The notes under the pieces were generated by a model, which searched no databases, was not told the DNA's origin, and saw only the letters and a program-made list of their open reading frames with translations. 64,000 bases of DNA from Papaver somniferum (Eukaryota > Streptophyta > Magnoliopsida > Ranunculales > Papaveraceae), in the NCBI RefSeq assembly GCF_003573695.1, contig NW_020621936.1, forward strand, positions 5,952,001 to 6,016,000, read 5' to 3'. This document shows positions 33,222 to 46,200 of the stretch, piece by piece (position 1 is the stretch's first letter; each line of letters starts with the position of its first letter). The position numbers and the translations under genes were made by a program.

Positions 33222-35615
33222 TGAAAAATCGGGGATACAACAATCACATCCAATATTTTTCTCAGTAATATGTATGGACAAACTCCAATATATTTTCTAG
33301 ACAATCAACTAGACGATCAGACTCAATCTAGATAAAAAGTATATCAAAGAGTTTATATCTCAATCTCTCGATTTGATATATACTCAAGCAAATAGAAATC
33401 TGAGAGTCTTTATCCAATACTAGAAAGATAACTTGGATGGTACCAAAGACCAATATCCAAGTGTCAATCAATTTAAATCAACAACCAAAAGGTCGGATAT
33501 TCTAATTGATTGAACAACGCACAACCTGTGATATTTCAATTATATAACAAAATATAATGCGGAAAAGAAATAACACAGACACCAGAATTTTGTTAACGAG
33601 GAAACCGCAAATGCAGAAAACCCCCGGGACCTAGTCCAGATTGAACACACACTGTCTTAAGCCACTACATACACTAGCCTACTCCAAATTAACTTCGGTC
33701 TGGGCTGTAGTTGAACCCCAATCAATCTCACACTGATCCAAGGTACAGTTGCGCTCCTTACGTCTCTGATCCCAGCAGGATACTACACACTTGATTCCCT
33801 TAACTGATCTCACCCACAACTAAGAGTTGCTACGACCCAAAGTCGAAGACTTTAATAAACAAATCTGTATCGCACAGAAAAGTCTGCGGTAATAGATAAA
33901 TCCGTCTCCCACGAATATACCTACAAGTTTTGTTCCATCTTTTGATAAATCAAGGTGAACATGAACCAATTGATAACCCGGACTTATATTCCCAAAGAAC
34001 AACCTAGTATTATCAATCTCCTCACAATAATCTTAATCGACGCAGCGAAAAAAGATATTGCAGAATCACAAACGATGAGACGAAGTGTTCGTGATTACTT
34101 TTATATCTTGCCTATTGGAGATATCAATCTCAATCCAATTATTACAATTGTACTCGTACAATAGAAACAACAAGATCATATTACACAACTACAAGAAAGT
34201 AGTATCGGTCTGGATTCACAATTCCAATGAAGTCTTTAAGTCGTTAACCTGGTTTAGAAGAAGAAACCAAAGGTTAAAGGAGAATCGACTCTAGCTTAGA
34301 ATAACTAGTATCACACAGAAGGTGTGGGGATTAGGTTTCCCAGTTGCTAGAGTTCTCCCTTATATAGTATTTCAAATCAGGGTTTGCAATCAATGTTAGC
34401 TTGATAACAAAGCATTCAATATTCACCGTTAGATGAAAACCTGATTAGATTCAAGCTAATATCTTTCAACCTTTAGATCGAAAACTAGCTTGTTACACAC
34501 AAATGAAATGCACATTTCTAGGCTTATGTAACCGTACCCAAACTTGTACATTTGTTGGTTCAACAATAATCAACCAAATGGTTATCCATTTGATCAATTT
34601 CATATCAACCATACTCTTCTTCACTATAACTAGTTCAAGTGACTCAAATGAACTAGTTAGAGAGTTGTTCAATTGCAAGGAAATCTTATGTAACTACAAA
34701 AGACACAATCGAAGCAAAAATGATTTGATTCACTCGAATCGGTTCATGAACTATATAGCCACGGTTTGCAATTTTCATTCCTTAGTTTATATAAGAATAA
34801 GTTCACAAACATCGTTATTAGATATAACCTACTCAAGTTCGCGGACTGGGTTCGCAGACTTAAGTTCCCGGACGGAGTTCACAAACTCCAGCAGAATTTC
34901 TCGGGTCGAGAATTTCCGCCAGTTCGCGGACTGGGTTCGCAGATTGAGTTCGCAGACTTAGCTCACGCCACTATTCCGGTTCTCTTGATCAACAAAGTTC
35001 GCAAACTTCGGTTCAAGGAATAAGGACTTATACATATATGTGTTTCCACAACAATGCTTATATCCTCCAATGGTTATATAATCTAAACTCTCATTTCAAT
35101 CATTGAAACATTCTTAGAGGACGTTGATATTCTATAGTTGTTATTCACAAACTATTTTTCGTCAAAGTAAGCAATTTTCAAAGTGATTGAAACTTGTCAT
35201 GACTTTCGTCACTAGGTAAAGATGAACTTGGCTAAAGAGAAAGCTTACCAACACATATTTCGAGAAATAGATAGGCGAGATATACTCGGCGCGAAATACC
35301 AAATGTGTATAATCTAAGTCTATATAGAAAAACGACTTTTATCTCAAGATAGGAGATAAATAGACTTTTGAGTGATAGATAAGTTCAAGTCTCCATATAC
35401 CTTTTAGTCGATGAAGATCCACCGGTTCCTTGAGTAGTCCTTCGTCTTGTATGATGATTGTCATGGAGTTCTTGAGCTTAACTACACTTTCTATCCTAGT
35501 CCGAGACTTTAGATATAATAGACTAGAAATCAAGACTTATAGTTTTGATCACTAAGATTAGCAAACATGCTTGAGATAGCAACGCATGCGAGTTCGACCG
35601 AGCAATGCTCTAACA
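33222..35615 (-). repeat. 3' LTR of element A
   Basis: About 2.39 kb, plus-strand ends TGAAAAATCG and TGCTCTAACA. It is nearly the same as 62602-64000 where both are present. A repeat block at about 34828-35005 is built on AGTTCGCGGACT and GTTCGCAGACT, unlike the GTATGCATAC block at the same place in the left element. A minus-strand TATA run sits at 34359-34367. Confidence 0.88.
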
Positions 35616-35630
35616 ATCTCCCCCTTTGTC
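35616..35630 (-). other. Polypurine tract of element A
   Basis: The minus strand reads GACAAAGGGGGAGAT, directly abutting the 3' LTR. This is the common plus-strand primer of plant copia elements. Further TCTCCCCCTTTTG-like runs near 36227 and 36291 resemble extra copies. Confidence 0.85.
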
Positions 35631-35929
35631 AATTTTAATGACAAAACTATCAATACATATGGAGTACAAAAAATAAATAAATTAACTTTTGTAGCTCCTC
35701 TTTCACATGCCTAATCTTCAACATTACTTGAAATCTTCGTCACTTCCAAGTACTCCAATGATCCCAAAGGTTGTAAGTTCAACATCATCGTTGTTGAAAA
35801 TCCGTAGCTATAACAACGAGAAAACAAGAGTTCTCAATCATTGTTATACAATGTCATAATATCATTACACAATGTCAAAGTTGAATTGTATCACAACTTC
35901 AACAATAATACTATGGTGATATGTATCAC

Positions 35930-36191
35930 NNNNNNNNNNNNNNNNNNNNNNNNNNNNNNNNNNNNNNNNNNNNNNNNNNNNNNNNNNNNNNNNNNNNNNN
36001 NNNNNNNNNNNNNNNNNNNNNNNNNNNNNNNNNNNNNNNNNNNNNNNNNNNNNNNNNNNNNNNNNNNNNNNNNNNNNNNNNNNNNNNNNNNNNNNNNNNN
36101 NNNNNNNNNNNNNNNNNNNNNNNNNNNNNNNNNNNNNNNNNNNNNNNNNNNNNNNNNNNNNNNNNNNNNNNNNNNNNNNNNNNNNNNNNNN
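35930..36191. other. Assembly gap (262 N)
   Basis: Run of N within the 3' internal region of element A. True length and content are unknown. Apparent ORFs across it are artefacts. Confidence 0.99.
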
Positions 36192-37514
36192 CCCCCCCTT
36201 AGTTAATACTCCATCTCACATGAAAACCACTCCCCCTTACATAATGATCCGAAAACCATAGGTATTTGTAGTGTGAACTACATATTAATTCTCCCCCTTT
36301 TTGCCAATAAAATTTGCAAAGGTACAAGAACAGGATCCTAATGAAATTTCCGAAAGAGACATTTCATGACCAAAAAAAAGAAACACATATCATCTTATTT
36401 AGATGCAATCATAAATCCGAAGCTAAATGCATTCATCAAGGAGTTTATAAAGATACAAGATAACCCCTATGATATTCCACAACCGCACTCCCCACAAAGA
36501 TTTGACAATTAAGCACAAGTTCAATTAAGAACTCTCCTCCGTAATATGTCATCCCCGAAGGAACAACAAGAGCGACCTTAATTTCGAGAGAAAAGAAGGA
36601 TTTCTTTGGACATAACAAATCACATACAAGTATGAATTTGAATCCAAAATACTCAATTAAATTAACCACAAGACAACCCTTGATTAATATAATCGAAAAT
36701 GCTCAACATAAGTGAACTTATGGAGACTCAAAAATATACAATTAGATTAATCACAAGAGAACCCATAATTAATCTAATCGAAATACACAACCAAACTAAT
36801 CATAAAAGCAATCAATTTAATTGGTCATACTCGACATAAGAAAACTTACGGAGCAACAACTAAATAAACAAGCAAGATGATTAATTTAGTTGAAAATGCT
36901 CGACATAAAGTATCTCGCGAAACAACATCTAAGCTAATCATAAAAATAATCAACTTGGTCGTTTAGTGCTCAACATAAGACATTTACGGAGCCTCACAGT
37001 AATACATAAAATATGGATCAGGGAAGATCAATACTGCGGAATACATAAGGATTCATTCTATTTTCTATCACTATTCGCATAACACATTCAATAGACATAA
37101 TCCTTGCAAACAAAAGATTTTAACCTATATTCCATCAATAATTGACATAATAGGCTTAACTTTTGTATTTGTCAAAAGTCTATTCATTCTTTTATCAATA
37201 TAGCATATGGACTTACGAAAGACTTTACTTTTGACAAGGTATGGGACAATCGTTCACAGACGCAAACACATATATCCCATAACAATATTGCAATATATAA
37301 AACCATAAAGATTAATACTGCAAAAATCATCTTCCAAACAAATTTAGAATTTAAACCAATAAATCTAAAAACATGAACATGAAAACGTTGGACATAGCTA
37401 TGTGTAATCACAATAATGGCTATTCCAAACTCTAGTTATTCTTCTAACAATACAAGAAACATAGAAGATTTACTAGGAAAATAAACTCCTATAGAGAACA
37501 TGATCTGAAAAACA
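36192..37514. other. Non-coding 3' internal region of element A
   Basis: AT-rich, with repeated phrases about 100 bp apart near 36700-36990 (variants of CTCAACATAAG and GCTCGACATAA followed by TACGGAG), a decayed short tandem repeat. No gene recognised. Confidence 0.5.
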
Positions 37515-37805
37515 CTAGACCCGGTCAGTAACCAGAGATTGAACATGGACGAGCTCATCAGTTTCTTTCTTCAGTTCGTTTTTCAAAAACTCAAGATTCC
37601 TTGTTGCGATTCCGAGTTGTTCACGTACGACTTCAAAATATCGAAGAAGATTTCCTACCACTTGTGATGACATCTGAACTGGTAGTTTGTTTTCATGATC
37701 AATGGCATGGTAGCATGTTATGAAAACAGGATTCTCGTGAAACTCGATAGTCTTCCCCTTCTTGACTTCATCATCTTTGTTTCCTCCATTCATTGTGCAC
37801 ACCAA
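37515..37805 (-). CDS. Small helical ORF in the 3' internal region of element A
   Basis: 96 codons from the ATG at 37805. The C-terminal half is a charged helix (EVVREQLGIATRNLEFLKNELKKETDELV) of coiled-coil type. A related but frameshifted ORF occupies the same relative place in the left element (35-444). Both are read in the direction of the element, between gag and the 3' LTR. No enzyme motif is present. An env-like or accessory role is only a guess. Confidence 0.45.
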   Translation of the reverse strand: MVCTMNGGNKDDEVKKGKTIEFHENPVFITCYHAIDHENKLPVQMSSQVVGNLLRYFEVVREQLGIATRNLEFLKNELKKETDELVHVQSLVTDRV

Positions 37806-38190
37806 AAATTGGTAAAACCCTTTAACCTTTCAGAATAGTGTGTGTAACAAGGGATGACATACAAGTATATAAATAAGTTCCATGAAAAAACCTAGGAGGA
37901 CTTGTACACGTTCGTATGGGTCAAGAGTTCGTGCACTGGTGGTCACGGACTTAAGGTGTGAAGAAAAGGAAAGAGAATGAAGTTCGTATGTCAAGATTAA
38001 TAGTTGAGAACCAACTATTTGGAGGAAGCACACGCAAACAGGAAATTTTCTCAAGGACGAAAGATCATGATTATCTACAAGAGAAAAACTGGAGCGAAGA
38101 GCAACAGATTTTAAAGATCAAAAAACAAGGAAGGAAAGGAAAACATACAACCTTGACAGAACTTCTCAAGACACACTTCTTGAGACTATG

Positions 38191-39036
38191 TGAAAAAGTG
38201 TGGGTACAACAACCACACCCAATAATTTGTTTGGCAATCTGTATGGACTAACTCCAATATACTTTCAAGAGAATCAACTAGATAGTCAAACTCAATCTTA
38301 AGAAAAGTATATCAAAGAGTTATATTTCAATTTCTCAATTCAATCCGCAATCAAACAAATAGGAATTTGCGAGCTCGATTGAATATAAGAAATAACTTGG
38401 ACGGTATCAAAAACCAATATCCAAGTATCAATCAATTTAATCAACAACCCAAAGGTCGGATTCACAATTGATTGAACTTACGTACAACCTGTGATATTTC
38501 AATTATATAAAAAATATAATGCGGAAAAGAAATAACACAGACACCAGAAATTTTGTTAATGAGGAAACCGCAAATGCAGAAAAATCCCGGGACCTAGTCC
38601 AGAATAAACACACACTGATTATAAGCTATTACACCAATTTCCTACTACCTATTCGGACTAGATGTAATACATGCTTCAGTAAAAACTCTTAGCACAACAC
38701 CGATTGTCTTTAGGAACTCTTCTCGTAAATCTTCTGGCAGAACCCAAGGATCTCTTTAGAAGATACAACAACACGATTGATACAATTCGATTTTTGTTTT
38801 CACAAAACACCTATTTGATTTCCCTTTAGATGTAAATCACGGTTTTGGAAATCTTGTGTTTATTTTGATAAAAACAATTACTAAGTAAAACTAATATCAA
38901 AACAAACTTGTAGATTAGGGTTTTAACTTACAATAAGTATACGTACACACAAGGAGTCCGTGAACCTGATTTTGTAAGTGAACTTGGGCGATTCCAAAGA
39001 TCAATTTCCAAGTTAAGAAAACCCTAATAATCCTAC
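38191..39036 (-). repeat. Copia B left LTR, first segment
   Basis: Starts TGAAAAAGTG and shares with the other copia LTRs the block CGGAAAAGAAATAACACAG and the GGGACCTAGTCCAG stretch. It stops at the CCTAC target site of the Tat insertion (39032-39036) and resumes at 58270. Confidence 0.85.
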
Positions 39037-42000
39037 TGTGGATGGGGAAAAACGATTTGCTGGTTTTTACGGAATTGAAGAGTCGACCGTGTGGAGACTC
39101 CTTGAACCGAGCGAAATGTTTAACCTCACACAGATGCACTGCAAGAAGGGAGTGCTTTAAGTTCGAGAGATCAATCTGTAAGCCCCCGGCCTAAACCAAG
39201 AACAGTGGCCGTTCCAGAGTCAATTCGGTCACAAGAGAGGATGGGTTGATATGTAGGAGGGAAGCTGAGAAATGCGTGAGATCAAAGGTGATCTGAGATT
39301 GTAGGTGTGTTATGAATTCAGTGTGAAAATGCTCTGAATGATTGAATTTTGCTCAATTGAGAGTAATTTCTGTGAGTTCGTGTAGACGACAGATTGTCTG
39401 TATGAACTTTGATGAGAAATTGCTCGTTTTGGCGAAATGTTGTTCGAATGTTCGAAAAACCGTTGTCCTTTCAATCAGGATTCAGAGACATTTTATAATG
39501 CCGGAGTTGAAAACACCAAGATCCCATGAAGTGTGACAGTTGCTGGAATCAGAGAATGGGAAATGGGGAAATCGTGTTAAAACCAATTACTCATCGTGCG
39601 GAGACTTGGTTAACTTTCCACCAACAACTTTGCTGATTCTTCCAACTGATTGCACGACTTGCTCACATTCTCATCGTGGGTGAACACACGTGTCGTAGAC
39701 CGCCAGACCAAATCCCTAGTTAATATCCCCCCATGTGACACGATTGAAATCTCGTGATTGTGGAGTCGGTTGCTGACTTTATGGGACGATGAGTCCATGT
39801 AGCGCTGAGTCAAAAACGATTAGAAAATGTTCTGAAACTCATGAGTTTAACGTGTCTGCTGGGACAAGGTATCATTATAACCTAAGACGAGCAAAACTGT
39901 GTTGCTAGATTGTTGAATATTGATAGTTGAACCAATATTATTTGATTTGAGCAAATATTGCTAGTCTGAGCGAATATTGCTAATTGAGTAAATATTGCCG
40001 GTTCGAGCGAATATTGCTAGTTCGAGCGAATATTGCTAGTTTTAACAAATATTGTTCTTTTTATGAATTGTTGGTAGCTGAACCAAATAAAATATTAATT
40101 TAAGTTACTGACTGCTGAGTCGAGCAAAATAAATATGAATGTTAATCATGGAATCAACATAAAATTATCAGAGTGTTCGAATCTGCTCAGAATCACGTTT
40201 CTGCAAAGCTCTGGATTCAAAACCTTAATTTTACCGAGATAATGATTTATTGCAAATCACATGAAATCGGCTACATGGGATGACAGGTTCACCATATAAC
40301 GCCTAGATGCTCGAATGAGCAAAAACACCAAAGTCTCTTGAGGACCAGTTGGTGAAAGAATGATTAAATGCTGGTTCAATCATTTACTGAAATAATGCTC
40401 GTGTGAGCGACAAATCATAAAACCTGTTTTATGGAAAATATGAGGGACCGGCCAAGAGGTCATGAGACCGGCTCTTGGTGGCCGTGGGACCAGTAGATGG
40501 TCGTTTGAGCGAACTTCCAATTGTTTGGAAAGAGTTCGAACCTAATATGAGCAGCTGAGAAAATTAGGTCAAAATCATTAAAGCACGCGGGAGCAGCTGT
40601 TTGCAAGCCTCAGGGTCACCCTTGGTCGGTCAAGAGGATGTGCCCGTATCACCATGATGTCCGTGCTTCAGTCCTGAGAATTTTGATATTTTCTTATGCA
40701 CGTTTGAGCAACATTTGGAGAAAATATGCAAAATCCATGGTTTTGCTGAAACCGGCAAAAATACATGAGATGATGGAAATAATAAATAAACATGAAATCA
40801 CAAGGTGTGGGACCGGCCACGACTAGGGCATGGCCGGACGGATGATACGCGGTCCCACATGCTTTCCCCAGTTTTATGTGATTTCATGTATTTTTCTTTG
40901 ATTTTAAGGGAAATTCCATGAAACTGGAGAGTTTGGCGAAATTAGGGAACTTCCATGAGATGAGAGACATAAATTAAAATATAAAATAGGGAATGAGAGT
41001 GTTGGACCGGAAATGGACGGCCAGCCAATGGGCGCGGGTCCCAGGACACTCTTCCCAATTTTATGTAATTTTGATGATTTTAGATAACTTTTCATAAAAT
41101 CAAAGGGATTTGTTGAAAACCAAGATATTTTGTTGAAATCAGGGAGTTTTCATGAAATCAGGAAACCAAACACCAAATAATAATAAAATAGTGGGTGTGT
41201 GGGACCGGCTAGGGCATGGCCGGCCGGCTAGAGCCCGGTCCCACAAGTTTTCCTAATTTTTTAATTTTTTTCATGATTTTAGAGAAAATACATGAAATTA
41301 GGTAATTTTAGGGAAAATTCATAAAATCAAGGAATTTTCATAATTTGAGAAAGAATAATAAAAAAATAGGACCTGAGGTGTGGGACCGGCCACGACCAAG
41401 GCATGCGGCCGACCGACAATCCCGTGACAACTTTCCCTAATTTATTATTTTTGATAAAATCATGTGATTTAGATAAAATACATGAAATTAGGTAATTTTC
41501 ATGATTTTAGGGAAAATTCATAAAATCAAGGAATTTTCATAATTTGAGAGAAATATTAAAATAATGGAGACGTGAGGTGTGGGACCGGTCAAGGCCAAGA
41601 CATGGCTGGCTGGTGCTCGGTCATGCGACACCTCTCTCTAATTTTATTATTTTTTGATAAAATCATGTGATTTAGATTATATACATGAAATTAGGTAATT
41701 TTCATGATTTTAGGGAAAATTCATAAAATCAAGGAATTTTCATAATTTGAGAGAAATAATAAAATAATGGAGATGTGAGGTGTGGGACCGGCCACGGCCA
41801 AGACATGGCCGGCTGGTGCTCGGTCCCGCGACACCTTTCTCTAATTTTATTATTTTTTTATAAAATCATGTGATTTAGATAATTTCTTTGAAATAAAGGA
41901 AATTTGCTCGAACGAGAGGATTTTCCTGAGATCGTGAAAATAATAAAAATATGATAAAATATAAAATTGGGTGGGGGACTGGTCACGACATGACTTGCCG

Positions 42001-42972
42001 GCTGGTGAGCCTAATCCCCTGGCGCTTTTGTTTAATATTTTATTATTATTATTTTCCCTCACTATTTTGCATAGGTTCCTCGTTCGTTCGTATTTTTGAA
42101 ATGCTCGTTCGTGCATTCAAAATGCTGGTCTGTGCATTATCTGCTAATTACACTTGCACCATTTCCGTCAGGGCTTATTCGATGCTCAGATGCCTATTTC
42201 GTCGAATATTTATTACTAACCTGTGGAATTCTGCTGGGAAGAACCACAGATTGAAGTAACGAAATATAACGAGGAATCGTAGAATAATGCTGGATATTCA
42301 GGCGATTAATTGACGACTCGTAGAATATTGCTGGATATTCAGACGATGGCTCGTAGAATATTGCTGGATATTCAGACTATGGCTCGTAGAATATTGCTGG
42401 ATATTCAGACGATTTGAGATAATTAATTGATGGCTCTACACTAGAAGGGCTTCCTGTCTAGGAGCATTAATTATCTGCGGGTTGAGCAATATGAACTTGC
42501 TGGAGTGTCATATTCCTTTGCATAGTCGGGGAAAACCTGGTTACATCCCGAAGACGTTGTCGCTCTATACTAGCAGACATGCTGTCTAGGAGCCGCCCAA
42601 TCTTTCGATTCTATACAGTATGGGATGTGCCGTGGCCTCAGCTGAGAGACTACACATCTTCATCTTCTCTGAGAGACTTTCTCCATTAGAAGTGGCAGGA
42701 GCTTTCATGCATAGAGACATGAGTCTCGATACTCATCCGATTGCCGGATCTGGAGTAATTAATGAAATTTCTCAGTTTTCGTAAGATATGTCGCGGTCTC
42801 AGCTGAGAGACTACACATCTACACGTACTCTGAGAGACAGCCTTCTCAGTCAGAGATTTATGACATGAGTTTCACGCTTTAATGAGAGACATGAGCCTCA
42901 ATACTCATCCAGTTACCAAATCTGGAGTATAGTTTTACAATTCTACCCTTTATCGAAAATCCACCATCTACA
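39037..42972 (-). repeat. 3' LTR of the Tat element
   Basis: 3936 bp. Contains an approximately 20-bp repeat run on GAGCGAATATTGCTAG (about 39950-40050), about seven copies of a 180-200-bp repeat (40800-41995) centred on GTGTGGGACCGG...GGTCCC, and four copies of an approximately 34-bp repeat (42280-42415). The many short ORFs are not genes. Confidence 0.93.
40800..41995. repeat. Tandem array of about 195-bp units in the Tat LTR
   Basis: Units start near 40806, 41002, 41198, 41380, 41577, 41777 and 41970 at GTGTGGGACCGG or a variant. Each then has ACATGGCCGGC and GGTCCC, followed by about 130 bp of AT-rich sequence with ATTTTCATGATTTTAGGG. GGGACC and GGTCCC form an inverted pair about 50 bp apart. 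The same array is at about 56120-57320 in the 5' LTR. Confidence 0.85.
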
Positions 42973-42986
42973 TTAAGTCCCCTGCT
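42973..42986 (-). other. Polypurine tract of the Tat element
   Basis: The minus strand reads AGCAGGGGACTTAA directly before the 3' LTR. Confidence 0.75.
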
Positions 42987-43274
42987 TAGTGAGGAACAAT
43001 CATGTTCCTCAGTCATCATTGAATGGTGATTTTCCAGGTATAAATAAAAACAAGTAATTGAACTTGGTCATAAGATAAGATATTACCGGATTTCGACTGA
43101 ATGAGCAAACCATGGTTTGAGCGAAACCTCTGTGGCATAATAGAGCGTCATCCAGTGAACATAAAACCGTGTAGAACCGCTGGTTCGATGGTGGAACCTT
43201 GGTTGGTTTAGGATTCACGGGTCGGTCCCAAAAGGGAAATCCTTATGGAATTAGGTTTTGGAAATAAAATTAGG

Positions 43275-43282
43275 TATAAAAG
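43275..43282 (+). promoter_or_regulatory. TATA box of the antisense PMD gene
   Basis: TATAAAAG, followed about 30 bp downstream by a CT-rich leader (43301-43350), typical of plant Pol II start regions. It sits about 300 bp from the 3' LTR and drives transcription away from it. Confidence 0.6.
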
Positions 43283-46200
43283 GGATTAATTCTCTCTTTT
43301 TTTTTTATTTCTCCCACAAACGACCACCACCTTCACCTCCCTCTCATCTTCACGCCGAGCAAGAGCAGCAGGAGAAAATTTGCCGATCTTCCACCCGCCG
43401 ACGCCGACCAGGCACGTGCAATTTTTTTTTTTAAAGTTTGCTGATTTCTTGAGATGTTCATTCTTCTATCATGTTAAAATTATATACATGGGTATATGTT
43501 GATGTGAGTTTTGTGGAAAACCCCTTATTTATTAAACGTATGTTCGTTCGATTGTTAGTTTTAAAAACTAATAATAATCCCTGATTTAGAAGGAATTTTT
43601 TATATGTATGTGGACTTAGGTCCAGTGATAAAACTTAGTGCATGAGCTTTCATGTGAAACAAGATTTTACCTTAATAGATGTGAGCTTTCACAAAACCGA
43701 AATAAACCCCGTTTTAGAAAATTATGCTCATTCGAGGAAAATAGATACATGTAATTTTATGTATGTAAATTTATGTCCAGTGATAAAACTTTGTTTATGA
43801 GATTTCATGTGAACTAGTATTTTATCACAAGAGGTGCGAGCTTTCACAAAACTAGCATAAACTTTCGTTTTTAATAAAACGCTAATACGAAGGAAAATAG
43901 ATTTTTTATATATGTAGCCATGACATATTTTACGTGAAACATGATGACATATCTTATTCACATGGACTTGTTCTAATTATATAAATTCTGAAAATTTATG
44001 TGAACAAATTGCATTAATTGTTGCTTTGTAAAATCAAGACATGGGTTTTGAGTAACCTTCAAACTAGACAATTCATTTACGATGAAATAATGTCTTGTTG
44101 TAAATTTCATGAGGTCAGTTGTGTGAATGTTCACATTATGAAAATTATGTCTATGATTTTATGAGAAAATCATTTTTTATGAACTAATGAAGTGTTGTTC
44201 GTTATTGCAGGTTTCAAGGAATGAATTGATTTCGTGTGTTAACTCTTGTATTGCAACCACTATTTTTAGTGAAATTGAAATAGGTAAGAGTTCAAAATTT
44301 ACAGTTTGTAAATACCGTCGTTTTAATTTGCATGATTCCATCATCTTATTGAATTCGCGGATGACTGAAACATTGTGTGGATTTCACAGCAGCTTTGCGA
44401 GGATGTCTGATTCTCCATCCAATGACGCTTCCAGAGATGAAAGGTTTGCAGATGATGATATCTCCATAGAGGAAACATGCACGGATGAGACTTTCGTTGG
44501 TGAGGAAGACGAAACACCTGGAGTCAAGAATGTCCCAAACATAGATGACGATTTCTTTGAGGTTCAGAAGCCCAAAAATCGTCTCAAGTCCCCGGTATAT
44601 CGCCTTCTGATCAATCCCAGGACGACCACTCTAAAGAAATTGGTGACTCCTCGTGCTGCTATTCGGTTGTCTTGAACGAGGACTATTCCAGGCTTCAACG
44701 AGTGAATTCAAGCTTTCTCGACGCCCCTTAGAGAAGTTCTCGGGATGGTCTAGACATATGCTAGGATTTCCTCGTGTTAGAGATATGCTGGATAGAGCAC
44801 AAATTACCAGGGCCGTTCAAACATCTGGAGATTTGTATATCTTTCATGACGCACGAGGTATTGTATCTCTTCTTGCTCGCTGATGCATCCCAACTCACAC
44901 GTTTATATGCAACTGGGGAGAGTTCACTATTACCTTGGAAGATGTAGTTGCTTTATTTCATCTTCCAATTATAGGTAACTTTCCTGAAGAACTTTGGACA
45001 GCGGAAGAGAAAGCAGTTTCCAAAACTTTAACAACTGAGATGGAGAGAATCAACAAGGTTTTTGGTAAAGGTTGTTACGCTCATTGGTTGACACATTAGT
45101 TGCCACGAGACGTCCCTCTTGATGAAATCGACGGTATGTTGTCTATTGCTGGTTTCTTGTGCTTATGGCTGTCTAGGGATGTGTTTGAAGATGTTGGTAC
45201 CTTGTTGAAGCCGTTTGTAATTCCTTTCGCTATTAAGCTGGCTCAAGGTGAACAACTTCCGCTAGGTAGCTTATTCTTGGGCTCTTTATATTCTAACCTG
45301 GACTCTTTAGTCGTAGACTCCAGTGTTTCGAACGGCTTCATGAAGATTGAATGCTACGCCAACACGATGTTTCTCCAAGCTCTGATGTGGGAGTGTTTCT
45401 GAAACTATGCACCCATTCCCCATAGTGTCTTACAAAGTCTGAACTCTGCTGATGCTCGAAGTATCTTTCATGAGAAAGACAACGCTAGGATTATGCGCTG
45501 GTCTACGAAGCAAATTCAGTCCAAGACACGCTTCATCGACGTATTAGATGACGAGTCTGAGTTCAACTTCCGTCCTTGGGTGGTGGTTCCTCCTCACATT
45601 TCTCAATTGAAGACTTTCAATGCTGGAGAAAGTAAGTATTTGAAATCCGGTGCTGATATGAGTGATGGTGAAAGATCTTTCATGCTGAGTTGTACTCCCG
45701 GTCATATAATATCAGCAGCGTATGGAGATTTTTCGGTGGAGGAATATAATATTGACAGAAACGCCCATCATATGGGTATGGACCAATGTGTTCCAACCTC
45801 AGAAGGAGAAGACCATCAGTGGAACAACTTAAGACTTGTTTAGATCACACACGTGATGAAGGGATCTCCTATTGGTTCCCTTGTATTGATCGAACCACGT
45901 ACGTGACTCCAGGTTAAATGGAATTCTGGGATCAGCGGCTTGAGCGTCTTAATAATTATGTGACGGCCTCCCAACCTTTAGTGAAGGATCCCCCTTCTTC
46001 TGAGATGAGTGCCTCTCGTCCCAGACTCGGGAATATTTCTGGTGGTGACAAACGGAAGACATCTCCAGGAGGTTGACCAGTATGTATTCTTTTGCATATT
46101 CCTCATACAACTCGTATAATCGTCTTTAATTACTACATCAATTTCTTTTGCAGGAGGGTCTTGCTGTGAGACCTCGAATTGAAGTGAATTTCTCAGAAGC

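Noticed and set aside
35841..36206. ORFs spanning the N run
   Set aside because: They exist only because N codons are read as open.
40638..42259. ORFs such as 40638-40826 and 41951-42259, repeated at 55952-56140 and 57274-57582
   Set aside because: Both sets lie in the two LTRs of the same element and are chance frames in tandem repeats.
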